In this document: piece after piece, positions 14,613-20,963 of the stretch | Layout of the letters: each line of letters starts with the position of its first letter | How positions within the stretch are numbered: the first letter of the stretch is position 1 | DNA from: Bacteroidales bacterium UBA1751 | Lineage (GTDB): Bacteria; Bacteroidota; Bacteroidia; Bacteroidales; UBA932 | Length of the DNA stretch: 20,963 nucleotides | Direction: 5' to 3' | Assembly (NCBI GenBank): GCA_002315995.1 | Contig: DCHN01000054.1 | Location: 1 to 20,963 of the forward strand | Position numbers and translations under genes: made by a program | The notes under the pieces: generated by a model | What the model was told of the DNA's origin: nothing | The model's database searches: none | What the model saw: the letters and a program-made list of their open reading frames with translations, nothing else

Positions 14613-16539
14613 TCCAATGTTTAAAATAAAAATTTCCGGGAATCAGGAATCCCTGGGTTCAAGAATCAGTTTCAGCGTCCTTGCTGTTGCCGGTGCTATT
14701 TTCCTTGCAGCACTTGTGGTGGTGATGTACTACTCCAATTCTTTTCTTATTGAGGATGCGAAGCAGAACGTTTCCAACCAGCTCACTATTGCTGCATCAA
14801 GCATTGACCATAATCTGCTTGCTGTTGAAACAGCAATTGAAAACAATGAATGGCTTGTAATGAACTCTCTTGACGATGAAGAGAAACTTTACGAGATAAC
14901 GAGAAAAATTGTTTCGGACAACGAGGAGATTTGTGGTTGTGCCATTGCTTTCAAACCATATTATTTCCAAAGAAGATATTTCTTCTCTCCATACTCATAT
15001 GTTGGAGCAGACAGTCTCATCTACTCAAAACAGCTTGGTACTGAAGATTATGATTATCAGTTTATGGATTGGTTCCAGATACCTTTCCTTCTTAGGAAGC
15101 CTGTTTGGAGCGAGCCATATTTTGATGAGGGTGGAGCCGATGTTGTAATGGCTACATATTCGTATCCTCTGATTGATACCTGGGGTGATGTTTTTGCAGT
15201 CATGACTGCAGATTATCCTCTTACAGGTATTGTTGATCTTGTAAATCAGATTCATCCATACGAAAACTCGTTTGCTTTTCTTGTGAGCAGGAATGGAACA
15301 TATGTAGCACATAAGGATACTTCGCTGATTTTTACACATACCGTTCTCTCAAACGCCCTGGATCAGGGATACAATGAGCTATATGAGGCGGGACTTGATA
15401 TGCTTAATAGTGGAATTGGGTACAGGGAGATGAGAATGAAGGGGGAGGGCAACAAGTATCTTTCATATATGCCTCTTCACAACAAGTGGTCAATGGCAAT
15501 TGTGAACTCAGATATGGATGTCCTTGGTAGATCATACATTATGCTCTTCATTATTATTGCTCTTATGGTATTCGGCCTGGTTCTTCTCTATATCTTTACA
15601 AGACAGTCGGTCAAGAAGAAGTTGCAGCCTCTTGTGCTCTTTACTGAGGCAGCCAATGAGGTGGCAAAGGGAGATTTCAAATATGCTTTGCCTGAGGTGA
15701 AGACCAAGGATGAGATGAGAACCCTGAGAGACAGTTTTGCATATATGCAGGATTCTATAGTCAAGTATATTGCCGACCTCAAGGAGACAATGGGAGCCAA
15801 GGAGAGAATTGAGAGTGAACTTCGAATTGCAGCAGACATCCAGCGCGGAATGGTTCCTTCTGTTTTCCCTCCATTCCCAGAGAGAAATGACTTGGATATT
15901 TTTGCAGTTCTTTCTCCTGCAAAGGAGGTTGGAGGTGACCTTTATGACTATTTCATACGAGACAACAAGTTCTACTTCACCATTGGTGATGTGAGCGGCA
16001 AGGGAGTTCCTGCTGCCATATTCATGGCTATTGCAAGAAGCGCATTCAGATATATTGGAGCATCTGCAGAGAGTGCTTCAGATTTGATGACAAAGCTCAA
16101 TGACAGCATTTCTCAGGGTAACCAAAGCAATATGTTCATTACAATGTTCGCCGGTATTCTTGATCTTGCAACGGGCGATATTCAGTTCTGTAATGCCGGC
16201 CATAATCCTGGTGTGCTTATTTCTCCTGACGGAAAGGCTGAGTATGTTGAGGTTAAGAACAACTTGGTTGTTGGAGTTATGGATGGATTCCCGTTCTCAG
16301 GGCAGAGTATGAAGATAGAGAGAGGTTCAACCCTGCTCCTGTACACCGATGGTGTAACAGAGGCTGAGAACAGCGTGAAGGAGCTCTATTCGGAGGAGAG
16401 ACTTCAGGCCTTCTGCTCAAATAACAGTTTTGATACTGGTGAGGAGCTTATTGGGGCACTGGTTGCTGATATCAAGAAATTTACAAATGGTGAGGACCAG
16501 AATGACGATATTACAATATTGACAATAAAGTTAAAATAA
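14605..16539 (+). CDS. Membrane sensor SpoIIE-type phosphatase (dCache-like, HAMP, PP2C)
   Basis: This 644-residue protein is a predicted transmembrane serine phosphatase that should dephosphorylate the STAS partner. One membrane helix lies at about 20-44. A periplasmic region at 45-308 has dCache features such as DWFQIP, PVWSEPYFD and ATYSYPLID. A second helix at about 310-332 is followed by HAMP at about 333-385. A short coiled-coil linker (ERIESELRIAADIQRGMVP) then joins the SpoIIE/RsbU PP2C domain at 425-644. The metal-binding acids appear as GGDLYD (D445), GDVSGKG (D462), YTDGVTEAE (D582) and DDITIL (D634/D635). CNAGHNP is also present, so the enzyme looks active. The start overlaps the binding-protein gene by 8 bp, and the STAS gene follows after 18 nt. 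Confidence 0.93.
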   Translation: MSNPMFKIKISGNQESLGSRISFSVLAVAGAIFLAALVVVMYYSNSFLIEDAKQNVSNQLTIAASSIDHNLLAVETAIENNEWLVMNSLDDEEKLYEITRKIVSDNEEICGCAIAFKPYYFQRRYFFSPYSYVGADSLIYSKQLGTEDYDYQFMDWFQIPFLLRKPVWSEPYFDEGGADVVMATYSYPLIDTWGDVFAVMTADYPLTGIVDLVNQIHPYENSFAFLVSRNGTYVAHKDTSLIFTHTVLSNALDQGYNELYEAGLDMLNSGIGYREMRMKGEGNKYLSYMPLHNKWSMAIVNSDMDVLGRSYIMLFIIIALMVFGLVLLYIFTRQSVKKKLQPLVLFTEAANEVAKGDFKYALPEVKTKDEMRTLRDSFAYMQDSIVKYIADLKETMGAKERIESELRIAADIQRGMVPSVFPPFPERNDLDIFAVLSPAKEVGGDLYDYFIRDNKFYFTIGDVSGKGVPAAIFMAIARSAFRYIGASAESASDLMTKLNDSISQGNQSNMFITMFAGILDLATGDIQFCNAGHNPGVLISPDGKAEYVEVKNNLVVGVMDGFPFSGQSMKIERGSTLLLYTDGVTEAENSVKELYSEERLQAFCSNNSFDTGEELIGALVADIKKFTNGEDQNDDITILTIKLK

Positions 16540-16557
16540 TATTAAAATCTTAAAATT

Positions 16558-16860
16558 ATGGATGTTACAATTAAAACAGAAGGTAACAAGCATTTCGTTA
16601 CATTAAACGGTAGATTGGATACCACAAACATTCAGCAGTTCACAGAGGATATTGCACCTTTGATGAGCGGTGAAATTGCAAACATTGAGATTGATTGCAG
16701 CGGTATGTCATATACCAGCAGCCAGGGACTCCGTTCATTCCTTACTCTTCAGAAGAGTGCAGAGAGCCGTGGTGGTTCGGTTGTAATGACTAAGATGCAG
16801 CCAAATGTAAAGCAGGTGTTCGATATCACAGGTTTTTCAAATATCTTCAAAATTATTTAA
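16558..16860 (+). CDS. STAS-domain anti-sigma factor antagonist
   Basis: This 100-residue single-domain STAS protein of the SpoIIAA/RsbV type is cytosolic. The phosphorylation loop is CSGMSYTSSQGLRSFL. Ser54/Ser55 sit where these antagonists are phosphorylated by their HATPase kinase, and the C terminus has VKQVFDITGFSNIFKI as in RsbV relatives. The expected cycle is phosphorylation by the 13118-13546 kinase and reactivation by the 14605-16539 phosphatase. The dephosphorylated form would bind the kinase and release its target. It lies 18 nt after the phosphatase gene, preceded by an A/T-rich stretch, and 6 nt before the DUF5686 gene. Confidence 0.94.
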   Translation: MDVTIKTEGNKHFVTLNGRLDTTNIQQFTEDIAPLMSGEIANIEIDCSGMSYTSSQGLRSFLTLQKSAESRGGSVVMTKMQPNVKQVFDITGFSNIFKII

Positions 16861-16866
16861 GTTGAA

Positions 16867-19410
16867 ATGAAGAGCAGGAAACTCTTCCTGCTTTTGCTGT
16901 TTTGCCTTGTCTTTGTGCCATCTGCGCTGCTTGCGCAGATGACCAAAATCAAGGGAAGGGTGACTGACGGGGAGACAGGTGAAGGAATACCATTTGCTGG
17001 GGTCTATTTCAAAGACTCCAAAGTGGGGGTGTATACAGACCTTGACGGTTATTACTCTCTTGAGACCAGGGATCTGAGCCTCAAAACTCTTTGTGTATCC
17101 ATACTTGGATATGAAAGTGCAGAACTCGATGCGAATGCCGGCAATTTTGCAAAACTTGATTTTGTTCTCAAGCCGGTTGCCAGTAACTTGAATGCTGTTG
17201 TTGTCAAGCCCGACGACCACTATCTCAGGTCTATTCTTCATAAGATAAGCGACAACAAGCATAAGAATGATCCGAAGCATATAGACGCCTATTCCAGCGA
17301 TGTATATACGAAAATGGAATTGGATCTTACACATCCACGGGAACAGATAAAAAACAAGACACTTGTCAGGAACTTCGGATTCATTTTCGATTATATTGAT
17401 ACCTCGGTTGTGAGCGGGCAGCCATATCTTCCATTTCTTATTTCGGAAAATGTGGGCAAGAAATACCACAGTACTGATCCGGAGATGGATAAGGAGCTTA
17501 TTGAAGCTTCCAGGATATCGGGCTTCAACAATAATTCAAACATGCTTCAGTTTACTGGCAGCATGTATTTGAGGGTCAATTTCTATGACAATTATATCAA
17601 TGCCTTCAATTTGGATATTCCGTCTCCTTTGTGTGGGCACGGAACAATGTACTACAACTATTTTCTTGTAGACTCTCTTCAAACTGATGGACGAAAGACG
17701 TATGTCATAAGATTTCACCCGGGCAAGAATATCAGTTCTGTAGCTTTTGATGGTGAGATGCAGATTGATGCGCAGGATTATGCCATGCGAAAGATGCACG
17801 CAAGACTCCAGAAACGTGCAAACATCAACTGGGTAAGGGATTTGATAATAGATGTTGAACATAGAAAAATAGGAGATTCCACCTGGTTCTATTCAAGAGA
17901 AAAATCATATGCAGATTTCTCTGTAACAATGAACGACTCCTCAAAGGCGCTTTCGTTACTTGGTAACAGGGAGTTGATATACAGTAATGTGGTTTTCGGC
18001 AAAGACTCATTCCCTGACAATAAGGTTATGCGTCATAGGAGCCGTGTATATATGGAGCAGCGTGAGCAGCCAAGAACTGAGGCATTTTGGGACAGTTTAA
18101 GGCCTTATGAACTCACAACTAAGGAGCGTGATATATATGCAATGGTTGATTCAATAAAGAGTGTTCCTATGTATCAAAATATAGTCAGTGTCCTCACAAC
18201 TCTCTTTTCCGGCTATTTTGATACCAAATATGTAGGATTCGGTCCTTATCAGCAGTTCTTTTCATTCAATGACCTAGAGGGTTTCAGAATGCAGTTCGGA
18301 GCAAGAACCACCAAAGATTTCAGCAAGAAGTGGAGGCTTATGGCATATGGCGCGTATGGTTTCAGGGACAAGGAGTTCAAAGGCGGAGGATCTGTGGAGT
18401 ATGTATTCAGCAGAGATCCTTTCAGAAAGCTCACTTTCAAGGCATATCACGATGCCAAGCAGGGTGGTGCATCAAAGAGCCATTTCTCTGAGAGCAGTCT
18501 CTTTGTCTCAATTTTTTCAAAGGGAGACAAGCAGAAGCGAAGTATGGTCAATGAATTCTCTCTGAATTACGAGCATGAACATACGCCCGGTTTCACCAGC
18601 TCTTTTACTGTTGAAACAAAGAATGTTTCATCGAATGAGAATGTTCCTATGGTAACGCCTGAAGGTGAGTGGCTATCAAGCGTTTCATCTACGTCAATGA
18701 GTTATTCGGCACGTTTCTCCTTTGATGAATCATCTGTAAGAGGTACTTATGAGAGATCCTTTGTTCCTAGCAGAAAGCCAATAATAACTGTTGACCTCTC
18801 TTATGGACTCAAGGGGCTCACGAAAAGAGATTTTAGCTATTTCAGGCCTGAAATATCTCTTGTACTGACACCTCCTATTCCACCTTTCGGTGCGTCAACG
18901 GTGAGATTCAACGCTGGAAAGATCTTTGGTAAGGTTCCTTATCCATTCCTAAAGATTCACGAAGGCAATGGTACATATTTCCTGGACCGTAATGCCTTCA
19001 CCTGTATGGACTTCTATGAATTTGCATCGGATACCTGGGTAAGCCTTATGTATGAACATAACTTCAATGGTTATTTCCTTGGGAAGATTCCATTCCTGAA
19101 GAGGCTTAACTGGCGTGAAGCCCTTAACGTGAAGGCTGTATATGGAACGCTTTCAGACAGGAACAATGGAGGTGTTGACAATGAGGGCCATCTGGTTTCC
19201 GAGAATGCAGATCCTTATATTGTCTTCCCTCTTGGCATGGGCGAGCTGAATAAACCATACGTTGAGGCTGGCTTTGGAATAACCAACATCTTCAAGCTCT
19301 TCAGGGTTGACTTCAACTGGAGACTCACTCACCGCTACAAGGAGGTTCTGGGTGAGAAGATAAAGAATGACAACTTCTCAGTAACTATAGGATTTGAATT
19401 GCAGTTCTAA
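16867..19410 (+). CDS. DUF5686 outer-membrane protein with carboxypeptidase-like regulatory domain
   Basis: This 847-residue protein begins with a signal peptide ending ALLAQ at about residue 24. The CarboxypepD_reg-like beta-sandwich follows at about 26-112: IKGRVTDGETGEGIPFAGVYFKD, then GVYTDLDGYYSL. This domain occurs at the N terminus of many Bacteroidota outer-membrane proteins. The rest matches the DUF5686 pattern. HKNDPKHIDAYSSDVYTKMELDL follows the first domain, and the C-terminal half has many alternating amphipathic strands. The chain ends FSVTIGFELQF, with the terminal phenylalanine typical of an outer-membrane beta-barrel. Its function is unknown. It starts only 6 nt after the STAS gene and no promoter box is seen, so it likely shares that transcript. 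It may be an effector or merely a passenger. Confidence 0.88.
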   Translation: MKSRKLFLLLLFCLVFVPSALLAQMTKIKGRVTDGETGEGIPFAGVYFKDSKVGVYTDLDGYYSLETRDLSLKTLCVSILGYESAELDANAGNFAKLDFVLKPVASNLNAVVVKPDDHYLRSILHKISDNKHKNDPKHIDAYSSDVYTKMELDLTHPREQIKNKTLVRNFGFIFDYIDTSVVSGQPYLPFLISENVGKKYHSTDPEMDKELIEASRISGFNNNSNMLQFTGSMYLRVNFYDNYINAFNLDIPSPLCGHGTMYYNYFLVDSLQTDGRKTYVIRFHPGKNISSVAFDGEMQIDAQDYAMRKMHARLQKRANINWVRDLIIDVEHRKIGDSTWFYSREKSYADFSVTMNDSSKALSLLGNRELIYSNVVFGKDSFPDNKVMRHRSRVYMEQREQPRTEAFWDSLRPYELTTKERDIYAMVDSIKSVPMYQNIVSVLTTLFSGYFDTKYVGFGPYQQFFSFNDLEGFRMQFGARTTKDFSKKWRLMAYGAYGFRDKEFKGGGSVEYVFSRDPFRKLTFKAYHDAKQGGASKSHFSESSLFVSIFSKGDKQKRSMVNEFSLNYEHEHTPGFTSSFTVETKNVSSNENVPMVTPEGEWLSSVSSTSMSYSARFSFDESSVRGTYERSFVPSRKPIITVDLSYGLKGLTKRDFSYFRPEISLVLTPPIPPFGASTVRFNAGKIFGKVPYPFLKIHEGNGTYFLDRNAFTCMDFYEFASDTWVSLMYEHNFNGYFLGKIPFLKRLNWREALNVKAVYGTLSDRNNGGVDNEGHLVSENADPYIVFPLGMGELNKPYVEAGFGITNIFKLFRVDFNWRLTHRYKEVLGEKIKNDNFSVTIGFELQF

Positions 19411-19441
19411 AGAGTGGTATTTTGATATTTTCTTTGGCCGA

Positions 19442-19473
19442 TTTGGAGAATTTCAAAATTAAACCTATATTTG
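19442..19473 (+). promoter_or_regulatory. Promoter of tRNA-Cys (TTTG-N20-TATATTTG)
   Basis: TTTG at 19442-19445 and TATATTTG at 19466-19473 are separated by 20 bp, matching the Bacteroidetes consensus exactly. The predicted start site is near 19480, a few nucleotides before the mature tRNA 5' end at 19486. Confidence 0.75.
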
Positions 19474-19485
19474 CAATCCCAAAAC

Positions 19486-19559
19486 GGTGCTATGGCCGAG
19501 TGGCTAGGCATCGGTCTGCAAAACCGAGTACAGCAGTTCGAATCTGCTTGGCACCTCCA
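19486..19559 (+). tRNA. tRNA-Cys (anticodon GCA)
   Basis: A complete cloverleaf can be folded by hand. The acceptor stem is GGTGCTA (19486-19492) with TGGCACC (19549-19555). The D arm pairs GCC with GGC. The anticodon stem is TCGGT/ACCGA around loop CTGCAAA, with GCA at 19518-19520. The T arm is AGCAG/CTGCT around TTCGAAT. The discriminator is T at 19556, and the CCA end is encoded at 19557-19559. The GCA anticodon reads UGC and UGU, both cysteine, and a U discriminator is the known identity element for tRNA-Cys. The gene stands alone with its own promoter and terminator. Confidence 0.97.
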
Positions 19560-19560
19560 A

Positions 19561-19595
19561 AAAAAAGAGCTCACATTGCGTGGGCTCTTTTTTTT
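19561..19595 (+). terminator. Rho-independent terminator after tRNA-Cys, probably bidirectional
   Basis: GAGCTCAC (19567-19574) pairs with GTGGGCTC (19580-19587) through a 5-nt loop with one T-G pair. It is followed by eight T residues (19588-19595) and preceded by a run of A residues. On the minus strand the A run becomes a T-tract, so the same hairpin can also stop the convergent lpxB transcript ending at 19635. Confidence 0.9.
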
Positions 19596-19634
19596 GGAGA
19601 TATGCAGGTGGTGCTGTTGCCAGCATCAGAAAAC

Positions 19635-20774
19635 CTAAATCATGTTTTTAAGCTCCTGAACCATTGCTCCGGCAACTTTAGCGCTGGTGCCACTGCCACC
19701 GAGCATTTCACGCACTTTGGCGTAGTCTTTCTGCATTTCAGCAACGTATTCAGTGTCATTGAGCAGGAGCGAGAGTTCCGCATCAATCTTTTCAGCAGAT
19801 GCATCATGCTGAATCAACTCCTTGAATATACCTTTGTTCAGAATCAGATTGGCCAGTGAGATGTAACTTATCTTCACCAGTCTCTTGGCAATCTGGTATG
19901 TTATTTCACTTGCACCGTAGCATACCACTTGTGGAACTCCTATGAGTGCTGCCTCCAGTGATGCAGTACCTGAATTTATAATTGCCGCATTGGAATGTTT
20001 GAGAATAGGGTATGTCTGGTTTATGATAAGATGTGCGTTGGAAACATGTGCCGCCTCCATTATTCTGCTATATATCTCTTTTCCAAGATGCGGGACTCCG
20101 GCAATGAGAAAGTCCATATCAGGGTGCTTTGCGGCTACAGCAAGTTCGCGCGGCAGAGTGTACTCTATCTCTCCACGTCGGCTTCCCGCGAGCAAGGCCA
20201 CTCTTTTCCTGGTTGGGTCAAGATTATTCTGAGAGCAGAACTCTTCCAATGGAATTTTCAATTGCGCATTTGAAGCGATGCTGTCGAGCAGCGGATTGCC
20301 GTTGTAAATAGGGTTTAGGCCCCATTTCCTGAAATACTCTATTTCAAAAGGGAAAATTATAAACAGCCTGTCGACATACTTCTTCAATTTCAGTACGCGC
20401 TTCTCCTTCCATGCCCAAACCTTTGGCGCTATGTAGTAGAATACTCTGATTCCATGCTCTTTGGCAAATCTGGCCATTCTAAGGTTGAACCCCGGATAGT
20501 CAATGAGTACAAGCACATCGGGCTTCCATGCCAGAATGTCCTCCTTGCACAGAGCGAAGTTGGCAAATATTTTCTTGATATTGAGCAGAACCTCCAGAAA
20601 TCCTATTATGGCTGTATCCTTGTAGTGGCGTACCAACTCGGCACCCTCAGCTTTCATAAGGTCTCCGCCCCAGCAGCGGAACTCGCCCTGAGGATCTGCT
20701 GTTTTCAAACCCTTGAGAAGATTGGACCCGTGCAGGTCGCCGCTTGCCTCTCCTGCTATTAAGTAATATTTCAT
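19635..20774 (-). CDS. lpxB: Lipid-A-disaccharide synthase
   Basis: LpxB is a GT19 glycosyltransferase that joins UDP-2,3-diacylglucosamine and lipid X to form the lipid A disaccharide at the inner face of the cytoplasmic membrane. The 379-residue protein has the normal length. Key segments are YYLIAGEASGDLHG (3-16), LVLIDYPGFNLR (88-99), YYIAPKVWAWKEKRV (113-127), LLAGSRRGEIEY (194-205) and NSGTASLEAALIGVPQVVCY (267-286). It starts at ATG 20774, 6 nt after the upstream gene's stop on the same strand, so the two are co-transcribed. It converges on the tRNA-Cys gene and likely shares that terminator. Its presence shows a Gram-negative envelope with lipid A. Confidence 0.97.
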   Translation of the reverse strand: MKYYLIAGEASGDLHGSNLLKGLKTADPQGEFRCWGGDLMKAEGAELVRHYKDTAIIGFLEVLLNIKKIFANFALCKEDILAWKPDVLVLIDYPGFNLRMARFAKEHGIRVFYYIAPKVWAWKEKRVLKLKKYVDRLFIIFPFEIEYFRKWGLNPIYNGNPLLDSIASNAQLKIPLEEFCSQNNLDPTRKRVALLAGSRRGEIEYTLPRELAVAAKHPDMDFLIAGVPHLGKEIYSRIMEAAHVSNAHLIINQTYPILKHSNAAIINSGTASLEAALIGVPQVVCYGASEITYQIAKRLVKISYISLANLILNKGIFKELIQHDASAEKIDAELSLLLNDTEYVAEMQKDYAKVREMLGGSGTSAKVAGAMVQELKNMI

Positions 20775-20780
20775 CTTCTT

Positions 20781-20963
20781 CTATTTATTCAGGCCCCACT
20801 CGGCCGATAGTCTTTCTGCCTCCTGCGCGTCTGAATTGTCTATTTTGTGTACGGTTATGGTGATGTAGTTTTTCTTAATCATCTGGTGGTCGCCTTTTAG
20901 TCTCTCATCAACTGAAGGATGCTCCATTCCGGATGTCGATGGCATTTCTCCTCTGCCATTGGT
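20781..20963 (-). CDS. 3' end of the gene upstream of lpxB, possibly surE (partial)
   Basis: An open frame of 60 codons runs from the window edge to a TAG at 20781-20783, 6 nt before lpxB. The visible C terminus includes DHQMIKKNYITITVHKID followed by EAERLSAEWGLNK. This resembles the end of SurE 5'/3'-nucleotidases, which have an aromatic-(I/V)-(S/T)-I-T strand, a D after a few residues and a final helix ending in a Trp-containing turn. I also recall surE next to lpxB in other Bacteroidales. The match is short and the catalytic N terminus is outside the window, so the name is tentative. Confidence 0.45.
   Translation of the reverse strand, partial: TNGRGEMPSTSGMEHPSVDERLKGDHQMIKKNYITITVHKIDNSDAQEAERLSAEWGLNK

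Noticed and set aside
16837..17469. A 210-codon open frame on the minus strand opposite the DUF5686 and STAS genes
   Set aside because: It lies wholly antisense to well-supported coding sequence, its product has no recognisable domain, and no promoter or start context supports it.
19422..19859. A 145-codon plus-strand open frame across the tRNA and the 3' end of lpxB
   Set aside because: It runs through a folded tRNA-Cys gene and its terminator and then antisense to lpxB, so it is a chance open frame.
1..20963. Mobile elements, CRISPR arrays, phage genes or recent transfer
   Set aside because: No transposase, integrase, direct-repeat array or att-like duplication was found. The tRNA-Cys gene is followed by its terminator and lpxB rather than by an integrated element, and base composition looks even by eye.

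Overview
The window looks like a chromosomal core segment from the Bacteroidales (phylum Bacteroidota), probably a gut or other host-associated species. The evidence is threefold. Several genes are preceded by the Bacteroidetes sigma-ABfr type promoter (TTTG, about 19-20 bp, TAnnTTTG). Starts are preceded by A/T-rich stretches rather than strong Shine-Dalgarno sites. The families DUF4296, DUF5686 and a DUF6427-like membrane protein are typical of this phylum. I see no insertion sequence, phage gene, CRISPR array or integration site. Coding density is very high, and the longest stretch without a protein gene is about 220 bp and holds a tRNA.

Layout. (1) 75-3953, + strand: pheT, dtd and deoC, closely spaced. 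(2) 3950-5457, - strand: a polytopic membrane protein and a NodB-type polysaccharide deacetylase. The first meets deoC stop-to-stop in a shared TTAA. (3) 5529-6948, + strand: a DUF4296 lipoprotein and a radical SAM protein. The deacetylase and the DUF4296 gene diverge from a 71-bp region. Each has a TAnnTTTG box ending exactly 6 nt before its ATG, so both mRNAs are probably leaderless or nearly so. (4) 6957-9803: a clear promoter, dacB (PBP4 family), a PLP aminotransferase and a rho-independent terminator. (5) 9805-13103: a promoter directly after that terminator, a glutamate-racemase-like lipoprotein, a 3'-5' exonuclease and an RlmI-type rRNA methyltransferase, with the last three genes overlapping. 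(6) 13118-19410: an RsbW-like kinase, an NMT1/THI5-like periplasmic binding protein, a membrane SpoIIE-type phosphatase with a dCache-like sensor and HAMP, a STAS protein, and a large DUF5686 outer-membrane protein. (7) 19442-19595: promoter, tRNA-Cys(GCA) and a bidirectional-looking terminator. (8) - strand: lpxB and the 3' end of an upstream gene, probably surE.

The most interesting part is block 6. It contains every piece of a partner-switching circuit (kinase/anti-sigma, antagonist, phosphatase) together with an orphan solute-binding protein whose gene overlaps the phosphatase gene by 8 bp. No ABC permease, ATPase or sigma factor is nearby. The inference is that the binding protein serves as the ligand-sensing subunit of the phosphatase rather than as part of an importer, and that the output of the circuit is unknown. 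The second notable item is the glutamate-racemase-like protein. It keeps both catalytic cysteines but carries a lipoprotein signal, sizeable insertions and a C-terminal extension, and it sits near other genes linked to the cell wall.
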